From Strigamia acuminata (lineage: Eukaryota > Arthropoda > Chilopoda > Geophilomorpha > Linotaeniidae): 60,000 nt of DNA. The notes under the pieces were generated by a model. That model was not told the DNA's origin, searched no databases, and worked only from the letters and a program-made list of their open reading frames with translations. The stretch spans positions 5,669,875 to 5,729,874 of the forward strand of contig OX442315.1 in the NCBI GenBank assembly GCA_949358305.1, in the 5' to 3' direction. Shown in pieces: positions 18,719 through 28,400 of the stretch (position 1 is the first letter of the stretch; the number at the start of each line of letters is the position of its first letter). The position numbers and the translations under genes were made by a program.

Positions 18719-19455
18719 TTTTGCCCAAGGAATTGGTGCTTTATCGCGTTCGGTTGCAAGGAAACCAACAGATGGAGGCGTTGGAAGCGACAGTAGCTTT
18801 TAGTTACCGGCCAAAGCATGAAACAGCGATTACCATGTCAGATGACCCGTCCATAATAATAACCAACAGTGAAATGGCGTCTCTTGGACATCTTGCGCCA
18901 GGTGAGAGGGCTTGGGTTCATCCAAGTGTGATTGACCATTATTTGCGGATGCTCGCAAAATTTAACGAACGAGTATGGTCAGTCAGATATGATTTCGTTG
19001 AGATGATACTGGACTCTAAGCGGTTCCCAGAAGCGAGGCGATGGATGAAGAAAACCCATGACCATTATGGGAAGTCAATTTGGATTTTCCCAATACCAGA
19101 AATCGATCACTGGCAATTGTTTGTGGTCGATTGGACCAAATTTCCAACACGGGTAACGCTTTACGATCCGAGCGGGGTTCTCACTTTTAGTTGCCCTGCT
19201 TGGGAGCGAGTGCATAATTGTATTGTCGGAGCTGGAATGGTGTTTCCACGGGGCTATGAGAAGTGGGACCCGCCCCGCATGCAACAGCTTGACGGCGATA
19301 GCTGCGGGCCCACTATCTTATACTTTGCCCGCCGATATATCGAAGATAGGGACAACATGCGCCATGGCCATCCCATCGATTTGCGCCAGCGTATAGTGTA
19401 CGAGATCTTACACGAGAAGTTGATCCCATTCGAAAAGGAGGAAAACCAGCCTTAA
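18604..19455 (+). CDS. Third ORF of gypsy A, part b: Ulp1/C48-type cysteine protease
   Basis: A 283-aa frame with ATG at 18604. The C-terminal half carries the full catalytic pattern of the Ulp1/SENP (C48) clan: His169 in DHWQLFVVDW, Asp188 in LYDPSG, Gln228 in MQQLD and Cys234 in DSCGPTILYF. Members of this clan remove SUMO or related modifiers, or process polyproteins. The presence of His, Asp, Gln and Cys predicts an active enzyme. Residues of about 1-100 are helical and basic and may belong with the preceding frame. It lies between pol and the 3' LTR of a Ty3/gypsy element, where an env-like ORF is sometimes found. A fold search would settle the family. Function in the element is unknown; host SUMO antagonism or Gag processing are guesses. 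Confidence 0.75.
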   Translation: MVSSSRYSKLLQHEAKIRRNIQRATVLGRRESKLDPCVILPKELVLYRVRLQGNQQMEALEATVAFSYRPKHETAITMSDDPSIIITNSEMASLGHLAPGERAWVHPSVIDHYLRMLAKFNERVWSVRYDFVEMILDSKRFPEARRWMKKTHDHYGKSIWIFPIPEIDHWQLFVVDWTKFPTRVTLYDPSGVLTFSCPAWERVHNCIVGAGMVFPRGYEKWDPPRMQQLDGDSCGPTILYFARRYIEDRDNMRHGHPIDLRQRIVYEILHEKLIPFEKEENQP

Positions 19456-19942
19456 TTGGACATTAAGAGTTGTGTGTACATTATTTTTTTTTGTATTATT
19501 TGTTTCATTGTTTTGTCAATGATGTGAGCCCAGGTATACTGGAGCGAGCAGAGACATCGTATTTCTTTCATTATTTGAATTTGATATTATTTTTTTTTGA
19601 TTTTGTTATTGTTTTCATTTTTCATTCACATTGAATGTAATGCATTATTTCTTTGAATTATTAGTTTGTATAGAAAATAGGAAAACAGTAAAAGAAAAAA
19701 ATTAATATAAGCATGTAAAATACCAAAAAGTGTTGATTTTGAAAGTGTATTGAAAGTGTATTCTGTAATACTTGAAACGATATTCTGAATTTCAGAGTGT
19801 GAATTTGTTTTAGATTATCTTTAATTTGAAGTGTATATTATTGTAAATGAGTATGGATAACATATCCCAAGAGAATGAATAACATGTTATTGATTAGATT
19901 TAGTATATTGTTTTTGGGGTCCAAAAAGCTAAAGGAGGGGGC
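19456..19942 (+). other. 3' untranslated spacer and polypurine tract of gypsy A
   Basis: AT-rich noncoding sequence between the protease ORF and the 3' LTR. It ends in the polypurine tract AAAGGAGGGGGC (19930-19941), the plus-strand primer, abutting the TG of the LTR. Nothing else was recognised. Confidence 0.7.
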
Positions 19943-20210
19943 TGTTACGCGGTTGGCGAGCACACTGTAAGCCAGTTGTCGCCACCACGTTTCCGTACTT
20001 ATTTGAGCCGAATTAATTCATTAAATTCTCAATAGACTTCGCCTTAAGCGAATGAGGTAATTAGTTTACCTATCAATGATCAATAGAACAGCCCAAACCT
20101 ATATAAGTCTGGGTTTGACTTAGAGAGGACACAGAGGTTGACAAGCAGTTATTGCTGTGGCATCTCAAGGTTTTAATGTGATAGAATGTAATGTTATTCA
20201 TACTCATAGT
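19943..20210 (+). repeat. 3' LTR of gypsy A, first part
   Basis: Starts TGTTACGCGGTTGGCGAGCA and shares blocks with the 5' LTR (GAGCACACTGT, CCAGTTGTCGCCACC, TTCGCCTTAAGCGAATGA). Interrupted at 20210 by element B; the last four bases, TAGT, are the duplicated target. Confidence 0.88.
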
Positions 20211-21206
20211 TGTCGCGCTCAACTCGGTCTGTCGCTGATACGTGGTATGAGTCACTCTCTGATCTCGCAATACCGCTTTACTCAAGCGGTTACCCAAATA
20301 ATGTAACACGGCAAGACAATGTAAAAGGTAAATATAATAAATGTATTTATTATACGGGAATATACAGTTAAAAGGGAATAAAATATGTAAGGGAATAAAA
20401 AGGTAAAAGGAAAGGGGTGTGAAGTTGGCGGGAAACTGGTCGAGGTCGTCCTTTGTCGCTGTGGATCCAAGATGGCGTCCGCGTGGCAACGTGGTGTCGT
20501 CTTGGGCCGGCGTGGCAATGAATGGCGTCCTCGTCTCACGTTTCTCGTTCGGTCCTTCGGGCTCACGCTGGTCGGGCGCGAGTGAATGCCTGAAAGGTCT
20601 TACTTCTGGTCTGTTGTCTAGGTTTAGGGTTTTTTGTAGGTGTCCGGCGATCACACAGCGGCGGACGCTTGGTGGTTCCCGGCGATACACACAGCGGCGG
20701 GAACGCTCGTCGTGGTTACTGCAATTTAGGCTTGTGCGACCGTTTGTCTGCACAACTCGCTAAATTGGAGTAGGTTTACTATTTCTAGCTGGCTTGCTAA
20801 AATAGTGTGGTAATCTTGTTTCGCAGGTTACTCTGCGGAGGTTAACACAAATCAATCGTACTCACGTTGAAAGTCCCTTGTCCTAGGTCACTCCTGAAGT
20901 CTTTGTACTTAGGCTTGATCGTTTTAGGACGTTTGGCTTTTACGTGTATCTTGGTTGATTTTTGTGTTGGTTCTGCCCGCTCAGTGCAAGGCGAATTCCT
21001 TTGCACAAAGCGGGGGGTGACAGGTGACTAAAGCCACCCAATAGTGGAGAAGACGAATCTCCCCCACTCCCCCAGGGCAGACGCCCGTCCATTGACTGGA
21101 TGTCAATGCTCTGAGGGAAGGGAGGCGCGCGTGCGACTCCCCTTCTTTACCCGTATGTAGGCCACGAGAGAAACTCTTCGTGCCCCACCCCAGTCGGGTC
21201 ACCACA
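20211..21206 (-). repeat. 3' LTR of gypsy B (minus orientation)
   Basis: A 996-bp LTR, read on the minus strand from TGTGGTGACCCGACTGGGG to GAGTTGAGCGCGACA. It shows no difference from 32731-33726 in the segments compared. The short open frames inside it occur in both copies and are not considered genes. Confidence 0.95.
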
Positions 21207-21245
21207 CGTCCCCCTCCCAGCTCTGACCGCCGGTGTTCGGAGCGA

Positions 21246-24200
21246 TCAATCCTTCTTGCTGGGACCCGACGCTGGATCCATCGCCTGGGCGAAACTCACT
21301 CCAGGGACGGGCGGCTCAGCGCCGGGCGGCACAACGCCGGGCGGCAAAACCAGATCTCCAACCAAGGCTGAAGACTGGTCGCGGGGGTCCTCGTGCTCGG
21401 AAATGAAGCACAATGCGTGGCCGCCGGCTGGCTCGTACGGGGCACGTCTCCTCTCATGCAGCCAAACCCGCGGAATGAACGCCGAAAACCCGGAATTGGT
21501 GTGCCGGATCGCGTTCGCCTCCGCGGCCGTTCGAGGCGCACGGTGGGCCCTCAGCAAACGCTGATGGAGGATCAAATCGGTGGTCTGGCGCACCTGGTTG
21601 TGTAGCCAAACGAATACCGATTTCCCCTTGTCTCTCTGCGCGAGGATGAATTTGCGCGTCGCCGTCGTCATCGACAGCTGAGAGAACTCGTCACACAACT
21701 TCTCATAGTAGTTTGTCGGAGGCTTCGCCGCTTTCGCTGGCTTGGCGCTCTTCGAAACCACTGCCTGCTGGACAGTCTCTTCCTGCGCTTCTTGGGCTGC
21801 GGGAGGCGTCAGGCTCTGGCGAGCGGCGGACATCGTTGGCGGCGTCCGGCATAGCAGGCGTCTAGGCTTACCCGCCGCATTTGATAGGACGGGTGTCTGT
21901 GGCGTCGCCGCTGGTGGCATCGGTGGCGGCGGCGGAGGTGGAGTTGGGGCTCCACGTGAAGCAGTCGAAGAGGCGGCGTCGCTCTCCATCGGCTCTTCAC
22001 TCGTGACCATCATTGCGTGTGACTGCGCTGACGGTGTTGGCTCCCACGTGGTAACGGCGTGGCGGAAGGCCATGCTCCGCAACTTATACCCCTCCCATTC
22101 GGGGTTCACCACGTCCCGGGTCAGCTCGAAGCGAGTCATCGCCGGGTTGGGGAGAATGGCGCTCCATTCTCCAACGAGTGCGCGAGGTATCTGCACACCC
22201 TCTCTGTCTACTACGGACCAACAGGCCATCGCCTGTCGTCCGACCCCAAAGAGCGAGGGGGTCAATAACTGGACCATGATTTTCGTCAAAGCCAGCTGTA
22301 GACTGCGCCGATTTACAGGGTTGCTGCGATCAGGATCTGCAGCGAACGCGCGCGAGTGGTGCCGCATCATCGAAATCCCCCACTCGATGAAATGGCGCTG
22401 AGTGACGTCGGCGCCCTGCAGAGCAGCGGCGGCGGCCCTCGGGTCCTCCATCACAAATGCGAAGGCCAAGAGCTCTTCGATCGATGGATTGGCTGCTTCT
22501 CGAGCCAGCCGTGCGTTTTCGTCACGCTGTTCATACCACATCGCGGTGCGGTCGTGTCTTGCCTTGCTCGGGTAATATTCTCCGAATCGGGCGTTATGGC
22601 ATTCCCGCGCAATGCTCTGGTGAACGGGCAACATCACCGAGTCGTCGACGGCCAAGTTCGGCGTAGTGCTCGAACCCGGCATCGGCGGCGGCGGCGGCGG
22701 GGGCTGCGTCGGCGGCGGCAGCGGCTGTGTCGGCGGCGGCAGCGTCAGGGACTGCTGTGCTGGCAACGGTTGCGACGTTGATGACTGCGTCGGCAACAGC
22801 AACGTCAAAGACTGTTGTGTTGGCGGTGGCAGCGTCGCTTGCACTCCAGTCGGCGTGACTTGGAGTGCCGGGAGCTGGCTTACAGTACTCGTCGGTGGAA
22901 CGACGGCCGTAGGCGCGTTTTCTACACGCGGTCGCGAATTGACATATTCGCTTAACCACCGTGCCACTTCGTGTGGAATCACGGTACCATGCTCGACGAC
23001 GCCCATCTTGCGAGCGAACTGCATCGCGGGGTCGAAACGAGACAATTTCTTGCGTTTCATCTGGGTGATGATCTCGCGAAGGTCCCGCGTGTCTGGCGCT
23101 AGGACGCGACGCTCCCCGGAAGATCGGCCACTCGACTTCGATCGTGCCTCTCTCGCTTCCTTCGCTTCGATTGCTTTGAGAGCGTGTTCGGGAAGGGGAA
23201 TTCCTCGCGCCTCGCAGCGAGCGAAATACCGCTCTTTGCGGTCTCGTTTCCGCTGCTCACGATGAGTTAGCGGATGTCTGCCGACACGGGGACGAGAGAC
23301 TCGCTCTTCGTCACCCGAAATCCAGACTTCTCGAGTCTCTTTACCGTCTTTCATCTGACGGTTGACGAACACCCTTGGTCTGGTGTAATTCGCGGGGTCG
23401 CGCGGTGGCTGCGCTGACGTTCCCGCTCCATCGTTGACGGTCGAGTGCTGTTCGACGCACTGTTTCTTCGACCGTCCCGGGGAGCGCGATTCGCTGCCCC
23501 CGGTTCCCTTGGAGCGCTTGCGCTTCCTTGGGAAATTATATTTGGGGCCGAGAATTCCCAAATAGTGGAGTTGCCACATTTCAGCTTGTGACGTGAGAAT
23601 CCCCATTCTCGGTCGCCACTGTGGCGCAACCTCTCCCTGCCGAATCTGCTCGCACCACAGATGTATATCGGCGGTGCTCATTCCGTCGTCTTGCAAAATC
23701 CGCTCTGCAACCGCCGGCGCAGTGTCGATTAGCTGCTGGCGGTAGTGTTGATACACTTCTTCGCGGGCCTCCTCGGTCTCGGCCGCTTGCCACGCGAACA
23801 ACACATGCTCCTCCGCCGGCCTGCCGGAGTATTGGCTCGACAGGGCCGGGTGGAAGATTGGTGACTTCGGGTCATCGATGCGAGCGAGCTCTGCAGCGAC
23901 GACGTTTCGCACCGACTCCGGGAACGCGTCCAGGAGTGTACAATCGTTAACCCAACGCTTGGCGAGGGCGCGCGAAAATAATACGCGCAGGCGGTATGGC
24001 TTCGCATCTTCGCCAAAGCAGCGGCGCAGAAAATCGGGCAGTACGCCTCGATATATGCCCGCTCGCACTATGCATGCGGGGCTGAGCGCTCCCCATGTGT
24101 CTCGGAGCTCCATCTGCAATGATGGAAACAAAATAATTAATGAAATCGCCAATAACACGGAGATAAATAGGGGGTGGGCTCGAGGAACGTCGCTGAAACG

Positions 24201-24500
24201 TGCGACCGCTCGTCGAGTCCTATTCCTGTTCATTGATTCGTCCTTGTCAGGAAGAAAAGAGTCTTCTTGGCACATCTGGTTCACGTCCAATGATAACCAC
24301 GAGACGGAATCGAGCGTATTAATCCGGAAATTTTTCTTCGGATTGCTTAATTTAAAATTAAACTGTAAATTTGTATTTAAACCAATAAATTCGCGAAATC
24401 GTTCGTGAAAATCTCCAATAACAATTTTAGAACATGTAAACAAATGTTCTTGTCGTGAATTAACTTGTAAAGAAATAAATTTGTCTAATAATAACTCCAA
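21246..24500 (-). CDS. Third ORF of gypsy B: large unidentified Pro/Arg-rich protein
   Basis: The open frame is 1084 codons and begins with TTG. ATGs occur at codons 76 and 90. The ATG at 24113 directly follows a good splice acceptor (TTTCCATCATTGCAG), which would give a 955-aa protein from a spliced mRNA. If the longer frame is used, FISVLLAISLIILFPSL (about residue 113-129) is a possible membrane segment, but it would lie in the intron of the spliced form. The protein has basic NLS-like patches (PRKRKRSKG), long proline tracts (PPPPPPPMPG and a second near the C-terminal third) and charged helical regions. No envelope, protease, methyltransferase or zinc-finger motif was recognised. It occupies the env position of an errantivirus but does not look like an envelope protein. 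Confidence 0.7.
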   Translation of the reverse strand: MELLLDKFISLQVNSRQEHLFTCSKIVIGDFHERFREFIGLNTNLQFNFKLSNPKKNFRINTLDSVSWLSLDVNQMCQEDSFLPDKDESMNRNRTRRAVARFSDVPRAHPLFISVLLAISLIILFPSLQMELRDTWGALSPACIVRAGIYRGVLPDFLRRCFGEDAKPYRLRVLFSRALAKRWVNDCTLLDAFPESVRNVVAAELARIDDPKSPIFHPALSSQYSGRPAEEHVLFAWQAAETEEAREEVYQHYRQQLIDTAPAVAERILQDDGMSTADIHLWCEQIRQGEVAPQWRPRMGILTSQAEMWQLHYLGILGPKYNFPRKRKRSKGTGGSESRSPGRSKKQCVEQHSTVNDGAGTSAQPPRDPANYTRPRVFVNRQMKDGKETREVWISGDEERVSRPRVGRHPLTHREQRKRDRKERYFARCEARGIPLPEHALKAIEAKEAREARSKSSGRSSGERRVLAPDTRDLREIITQMKRKKLSRFDPAMQFARKMGVVEHGTVIPHEVARWLSEYVNSRPRVENAPTAVVPPTSTVSQLPALQVTPTGVQATLPPPTQQSLTLLLPTQSSTSQPLPAQQSLTLPPPTQPLPPPTQPPPPPPPMPGSSTTPNLAVDDSVMLPVHQSIARECHNARFGEYYPSKARHDRTAMWYEQRDENARLAREAANPSIEELLAFAFVMEDPRAAAAALQGADVTQRHFIEWGISMMRHHSRAFAADPDRSNPVNRRSLQLALTKIMVQLLTPSLFGVGRQAMACWSVVDREGVQIPRALVGEWSAILPNPAMTRFELTRDVVNPEWEGYKLRSMAFRHAVTTWEPTPSAQSHAMMVTSEEPMESDAASSTASRGAPTPPPPPPPMPPAATPQTPVLSNAAGKPRRLLCRTPPTMSAARQSLTPPAAQEAQEETVQQAVVSKSAKPAKAAKPPTNYYEKLCDEFSQLSMTTATRKFILAQRDKGKSVFVWLHNQVRQTTDLILHQRLLRAHRAPRTAAEANAIRHTNSGFSAFIPRVWLHERRRAPYEPAGGHALCFISEHEDPRDQSSALVGDLVLPPGVVPPGAEPPVPGVSFAQAMDPASGPSKKD

Positions 24501-25487
24501 AAATTCGGAGTTAAAGTCGAGTTAAAAAACGAATCTATAATAAATTAGTGTCATCGGGAAAAAATTCGCAAATAAAATAGCAAATAAAAATAGAAACAAC
24601 GTTCTATAAATTCTTTCAAAATCCATCCAATAAATTATTCCCATTTCTGGAATATAAAAAGAAAGCTCGTTTCCTTTGTCTCGTTCGTGTCAATTGTCGT
24701 GAGTCATCTTCAAGGAGCGAGGCGACAGTTTGTCTGCTATCGCGTCCTTGAAGACAAATAATAGGAGAAAATACAATCGCTCTCGCGATCGTGGATATTA
24801 GTATAATAATTATACACTATTTCGAACGCAGAGCGTTCATGTCAAGTATTAGTCAAGTGTATCTTTAATTCGACCGCACGGAGCTAAATCTCGTGCGGCG
24901 ATGCCGACTACTACCTGATCGGGTGGAACTACGTTTATGTCCGGGTCCCAATTCTCGTCATGATGCTGTATTTCAAGCATTTCCTCGTCCCCTCCTTCCT
25001 CATCCATCGTGAGGATTGCGCGTTCAGTCAGACCACGATTAAAAAACTTGAAAACTTCTCGTAAAATGGATCAAAAACTTGGTTAAAAATGCACTCGCTG
25101 TGTATCACGTGCGGACGACGATCAGCTGATTTTAGCGGAAGTCCGGGTGAAAACGAGGCAATCGTGGTGGGTTCTGGGTAATTTTACTCCAGAACCAGGT
25201 GCTTATGACTGTGCGCAACAGCCCGTGCGCATGTTACGCTACGGGGCTCCTTTGTTTCTACGCCCGTGCGCGATCGCTGCTACGGGGTCTTTTGCACGCG
25301 GTATCCGACCCGTGCCGATAATTTTGCTACGGGTCCCGCGTTTCCACGCCATCTCGTGACGCGAATTCGACCGATATCCGCTTTGTTGGACTCAGCGAAA
25401 TTTTCAGAGTCTCGGATTTTGATGGCTAGCGCTGTCGATCGGTCAATTTTTTTGTTTTTCAGCGTCGCCATCGACTCGTAACGTTTT
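24501..25487 (-). other. Spacer between pol and third ORF of gypsy B, with triple repeat
   Basis: About 1 kb with no convincing gene. Within it, 25222-25350 holds three imperfect tandem copies of a unit of about 41-45 bp with the core CCCGTGC...GCTACGGG. The adjoining part (24501-24900) is AT-rich. The region may hold RNA-level signals such as packaging, export or splicing signals; this is only inference from position. Confidence 0.5.
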
Positions 25488-28400
25488 CTACTCCTTTCCT
25501 ACGACCTTTCCGTCTTTTATAAACGGATTACTTCCACGGGGCCGCAGGTGATGAGTCGAGACAGGTACGATATTTTTTGTTGTTTTTTGTGTCTGTACCT
25601 CCTCATTATTGTTTTCTTTTTTATCCGTGTTTTTTGTGTTTGTTTCAGGAGTTTCTCCTGTTTCCCCCCCGACCAAAATTGGATCCGGAACGGATTCAAC
25701 TATCTCGTTTACCGGTGGTGAAGGGGCGTCGAAATACTCCTCGTTGTCACTTGGCGGTGCTTTTTCCGACTCGCCAGCGAACATATCGACGATTTGGCCG
25801 TCAGTTTTTGACTTGACTTGGCCCTTGGCCCACATTTCTTGCGGGAATTCCGGAATGTACGGAGTTAACTCTCGTACCTGGATCGATTTGTGCTCGGTAT
25901 TGTCCTCGAGCTTACGTAATTTATACGCGTTACCGCCATGCTTGCCGATGATCACATACGGACCGTCTCTTTTGTCGGCCAAGCTGGCGGTGATTCCTCT
26001 CGCTGCATTTGAGAGGATGTGTGTGTCCTTCCACACTAAATCATTAATCTCGAAATTCACGAATTTTCCACCGCTTTTATCTTGTAAAATGCGGTCGCGC
26101 ATGTTAAAAATGTGCGCCATCATGTGCTTGTACGTGTTGGAGATGGTTTGCTCCAATTTATACACGTACTCATGTGGTTTCTCGGGGTCCACCACATTTA
26201 CTGACTCTGCCACTCGTGGGTCCCAAGGCACTCGTAGCTCCCGGGCGAAGTTGAGGTAGGCCGGAGAAAAATCTCTCGTCCTCGAGACTGTTGTTCGTAT
26301 GCTGAACGCGATCTCCCTCAAGTATTCATCCCACCTATTGTGGATGTCAGTGAATATACTTAGTGCATATTTAATGTCCCTGTTGAGTCGCTCAACGGGA
26401 TTTGTTCTGGGATTGTAGGTCGAAGTATGTGACGCCACAATCCCGAATTTCTCACAAAACTTACCCCAAATTTTCGAGATAAATTGGGGTCCGTTATCGG
26501 ATATTATTTTACGTGGAAATCCGTAACGTAACGCCACGTCGTAGATACATTCAACGATTTTTTCTGCTGAAGGTCTAGCGACGGCGTACAACTCGGGCCA
26601 ACGAGTCGCCACGTCCATTATAACGATAATGTACGCATTTTTATTTCCCGTAACGGGTTTTGGGCCCATCACATCGACACTTAAACAATCAAAAGGCGCG
26701 TAAGGCCCTAAGAAAATAGTTTCGAATGGTGATTTACTCCTCGGCTTGCACGCTTGACATCGCTGACATTGGTGGACAAAAAGAGCAATATCTTTTTTCA
26801 TCCCTGTCCAGTGAAAAAGCTGTGTAGCACGATAGAGTGTTCTGCTTACTCCCGCATGGCTCGCAAGCGGGTGCCCGTGTAACAACCACAGCACGCGACC
26901 GATTAAGGAAGCAGGTATTACTACCTTTACTGCGGTGTCCGATTCACTCAAGTCATCTTGGTGATTTGGGTGATGTTTCACCAAAAGGCCGTCATCCAAT
27001 AGGTAATCTATGGATTCGTGTGCATAACGACGCTTCTGCCTTCTGGTTAAGTTGGGCGGATATTTTCCTGTCAGTACGAATCTAGCTCTGTCCTGACATT
27101 TTTTGTCTAATTTTTGTTGCACAATTATTTCCTCCCTTGTCGGGGGATTGCTTCGCATTTGCCTGCCGACATGAGCGTGGAAGGCGCTTAGAAGCGGGTC
27201 ATTTATTCTCCGCTCTAGCTTAAATTCCTTCTTTGCATTTGGGTGATTGTCAGCAGCTGGTTGGTATAACCGCGTCCAGAATCCACAGAATTTTACATCT
27301 GCTGGAGACGCGGTGGGAATTTCATTTATCTTCCTTAAATCCCAACGGTGACAACTCGTCGGGCAGTAAATGATGCGGGAATCATCCTCGCCATCATCGT
27401 CAGCGTCGATAGGATCTGACACTGGTGCCCTTGATAGAGCGTCAGCCACGACGTTATATTTGCCGGGCTTGTATTGAATGGTCAAGTCACATGCCATCAG
27501 TTCTAACTGCCATCTGGCTAGTCGACCGGCTGGCTCCTTTAATTTCATCAGCCATTGTAACGCTTGATGATCTGTGTGGACTACAAATTTGGTATATTCG
27601 AGATAATCTCTGAATTTCCTTATAGCCCACACAACTGCCAAACACTCCAACTCTGTGGCGTTGTAATTTTTTTCAGCGCCTTGGAGTTTGCGACTTATAA
27701 ACATGCACGGCAGGTCTTGTTCGACTCCGTCGCGCACGTGAGTTTGGAGCAACGCGGCTCCTAACCCAACTCTGCTGGCGTCCGTATGTAATATGAACGG
27801 CCGGTTTAAGTCGGGTAGAGGCATTACGCCGACTTCCGTCAGCATCCTCTTTATCGCATTAAATGCGATGTTGCACTCATTTGACCATACAAATTCGTTT
27901 TCATTCTTCAGGAGGTCGGTAACTGGGGCTGCCACTTCAGCTAGACCCGGTAGCAACCTGCCGAAGAAGTTTATCATTCCCATAAACCGTTGGACACCTT
28001 TAACGTCCTCGGGTGGTGGGAAACGATTAATCGCATCGATTTTTTCGGGGCCAATAGCTAAACCGTTGACTCCAATGCGATAACCCAGGAAGGCAAGCTC
28101 CTTTCGGCAGAACTTGCTCTTGCCCGGATGAACGTGTAACCCAGCTTTCGCCAGCCGGGTGAGCACTTGGTCGATGTGCTCAATGTGCTCTTCGAATGTT
28201 TTAGAGGCAATAACTATGTCATCTAGGTATGCCCACACGAACTGATGCAGGATATCACCCAATACGCTTTCGATTAGTCTCTGAAAGGTACTGGGAGCAT
28301 TCACTAAACCAAACGGCATGACGTTGAACATCAACCGTCCAATTGGCGAGTAAAATGCTGTTTTTAGCTTATCCTCTGGCCTCATCTCAACTTGCCAGTA

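Noticed and set aside
20281-20763. Open frames of 94-114 codons inside the gypsy B LTRs
   Set aside because: Present in both LTR copies only because the LTRs are identical; no domain and no reason for translation.
21742-23265. Long plus-strand frames opposite the gypsy B third ORF
   Set aside because: Antisense shadows caused by GC-rich, proline-rich coding on the minus strand.
21246-24500. Envelope glycoprotein in gypsy B
   Set aside because: No signal peptide, cleavage site, cysteine pattern or C-terminal anchor; the only hydrophobic segment is N-terminal and would be removed in the spliced form.
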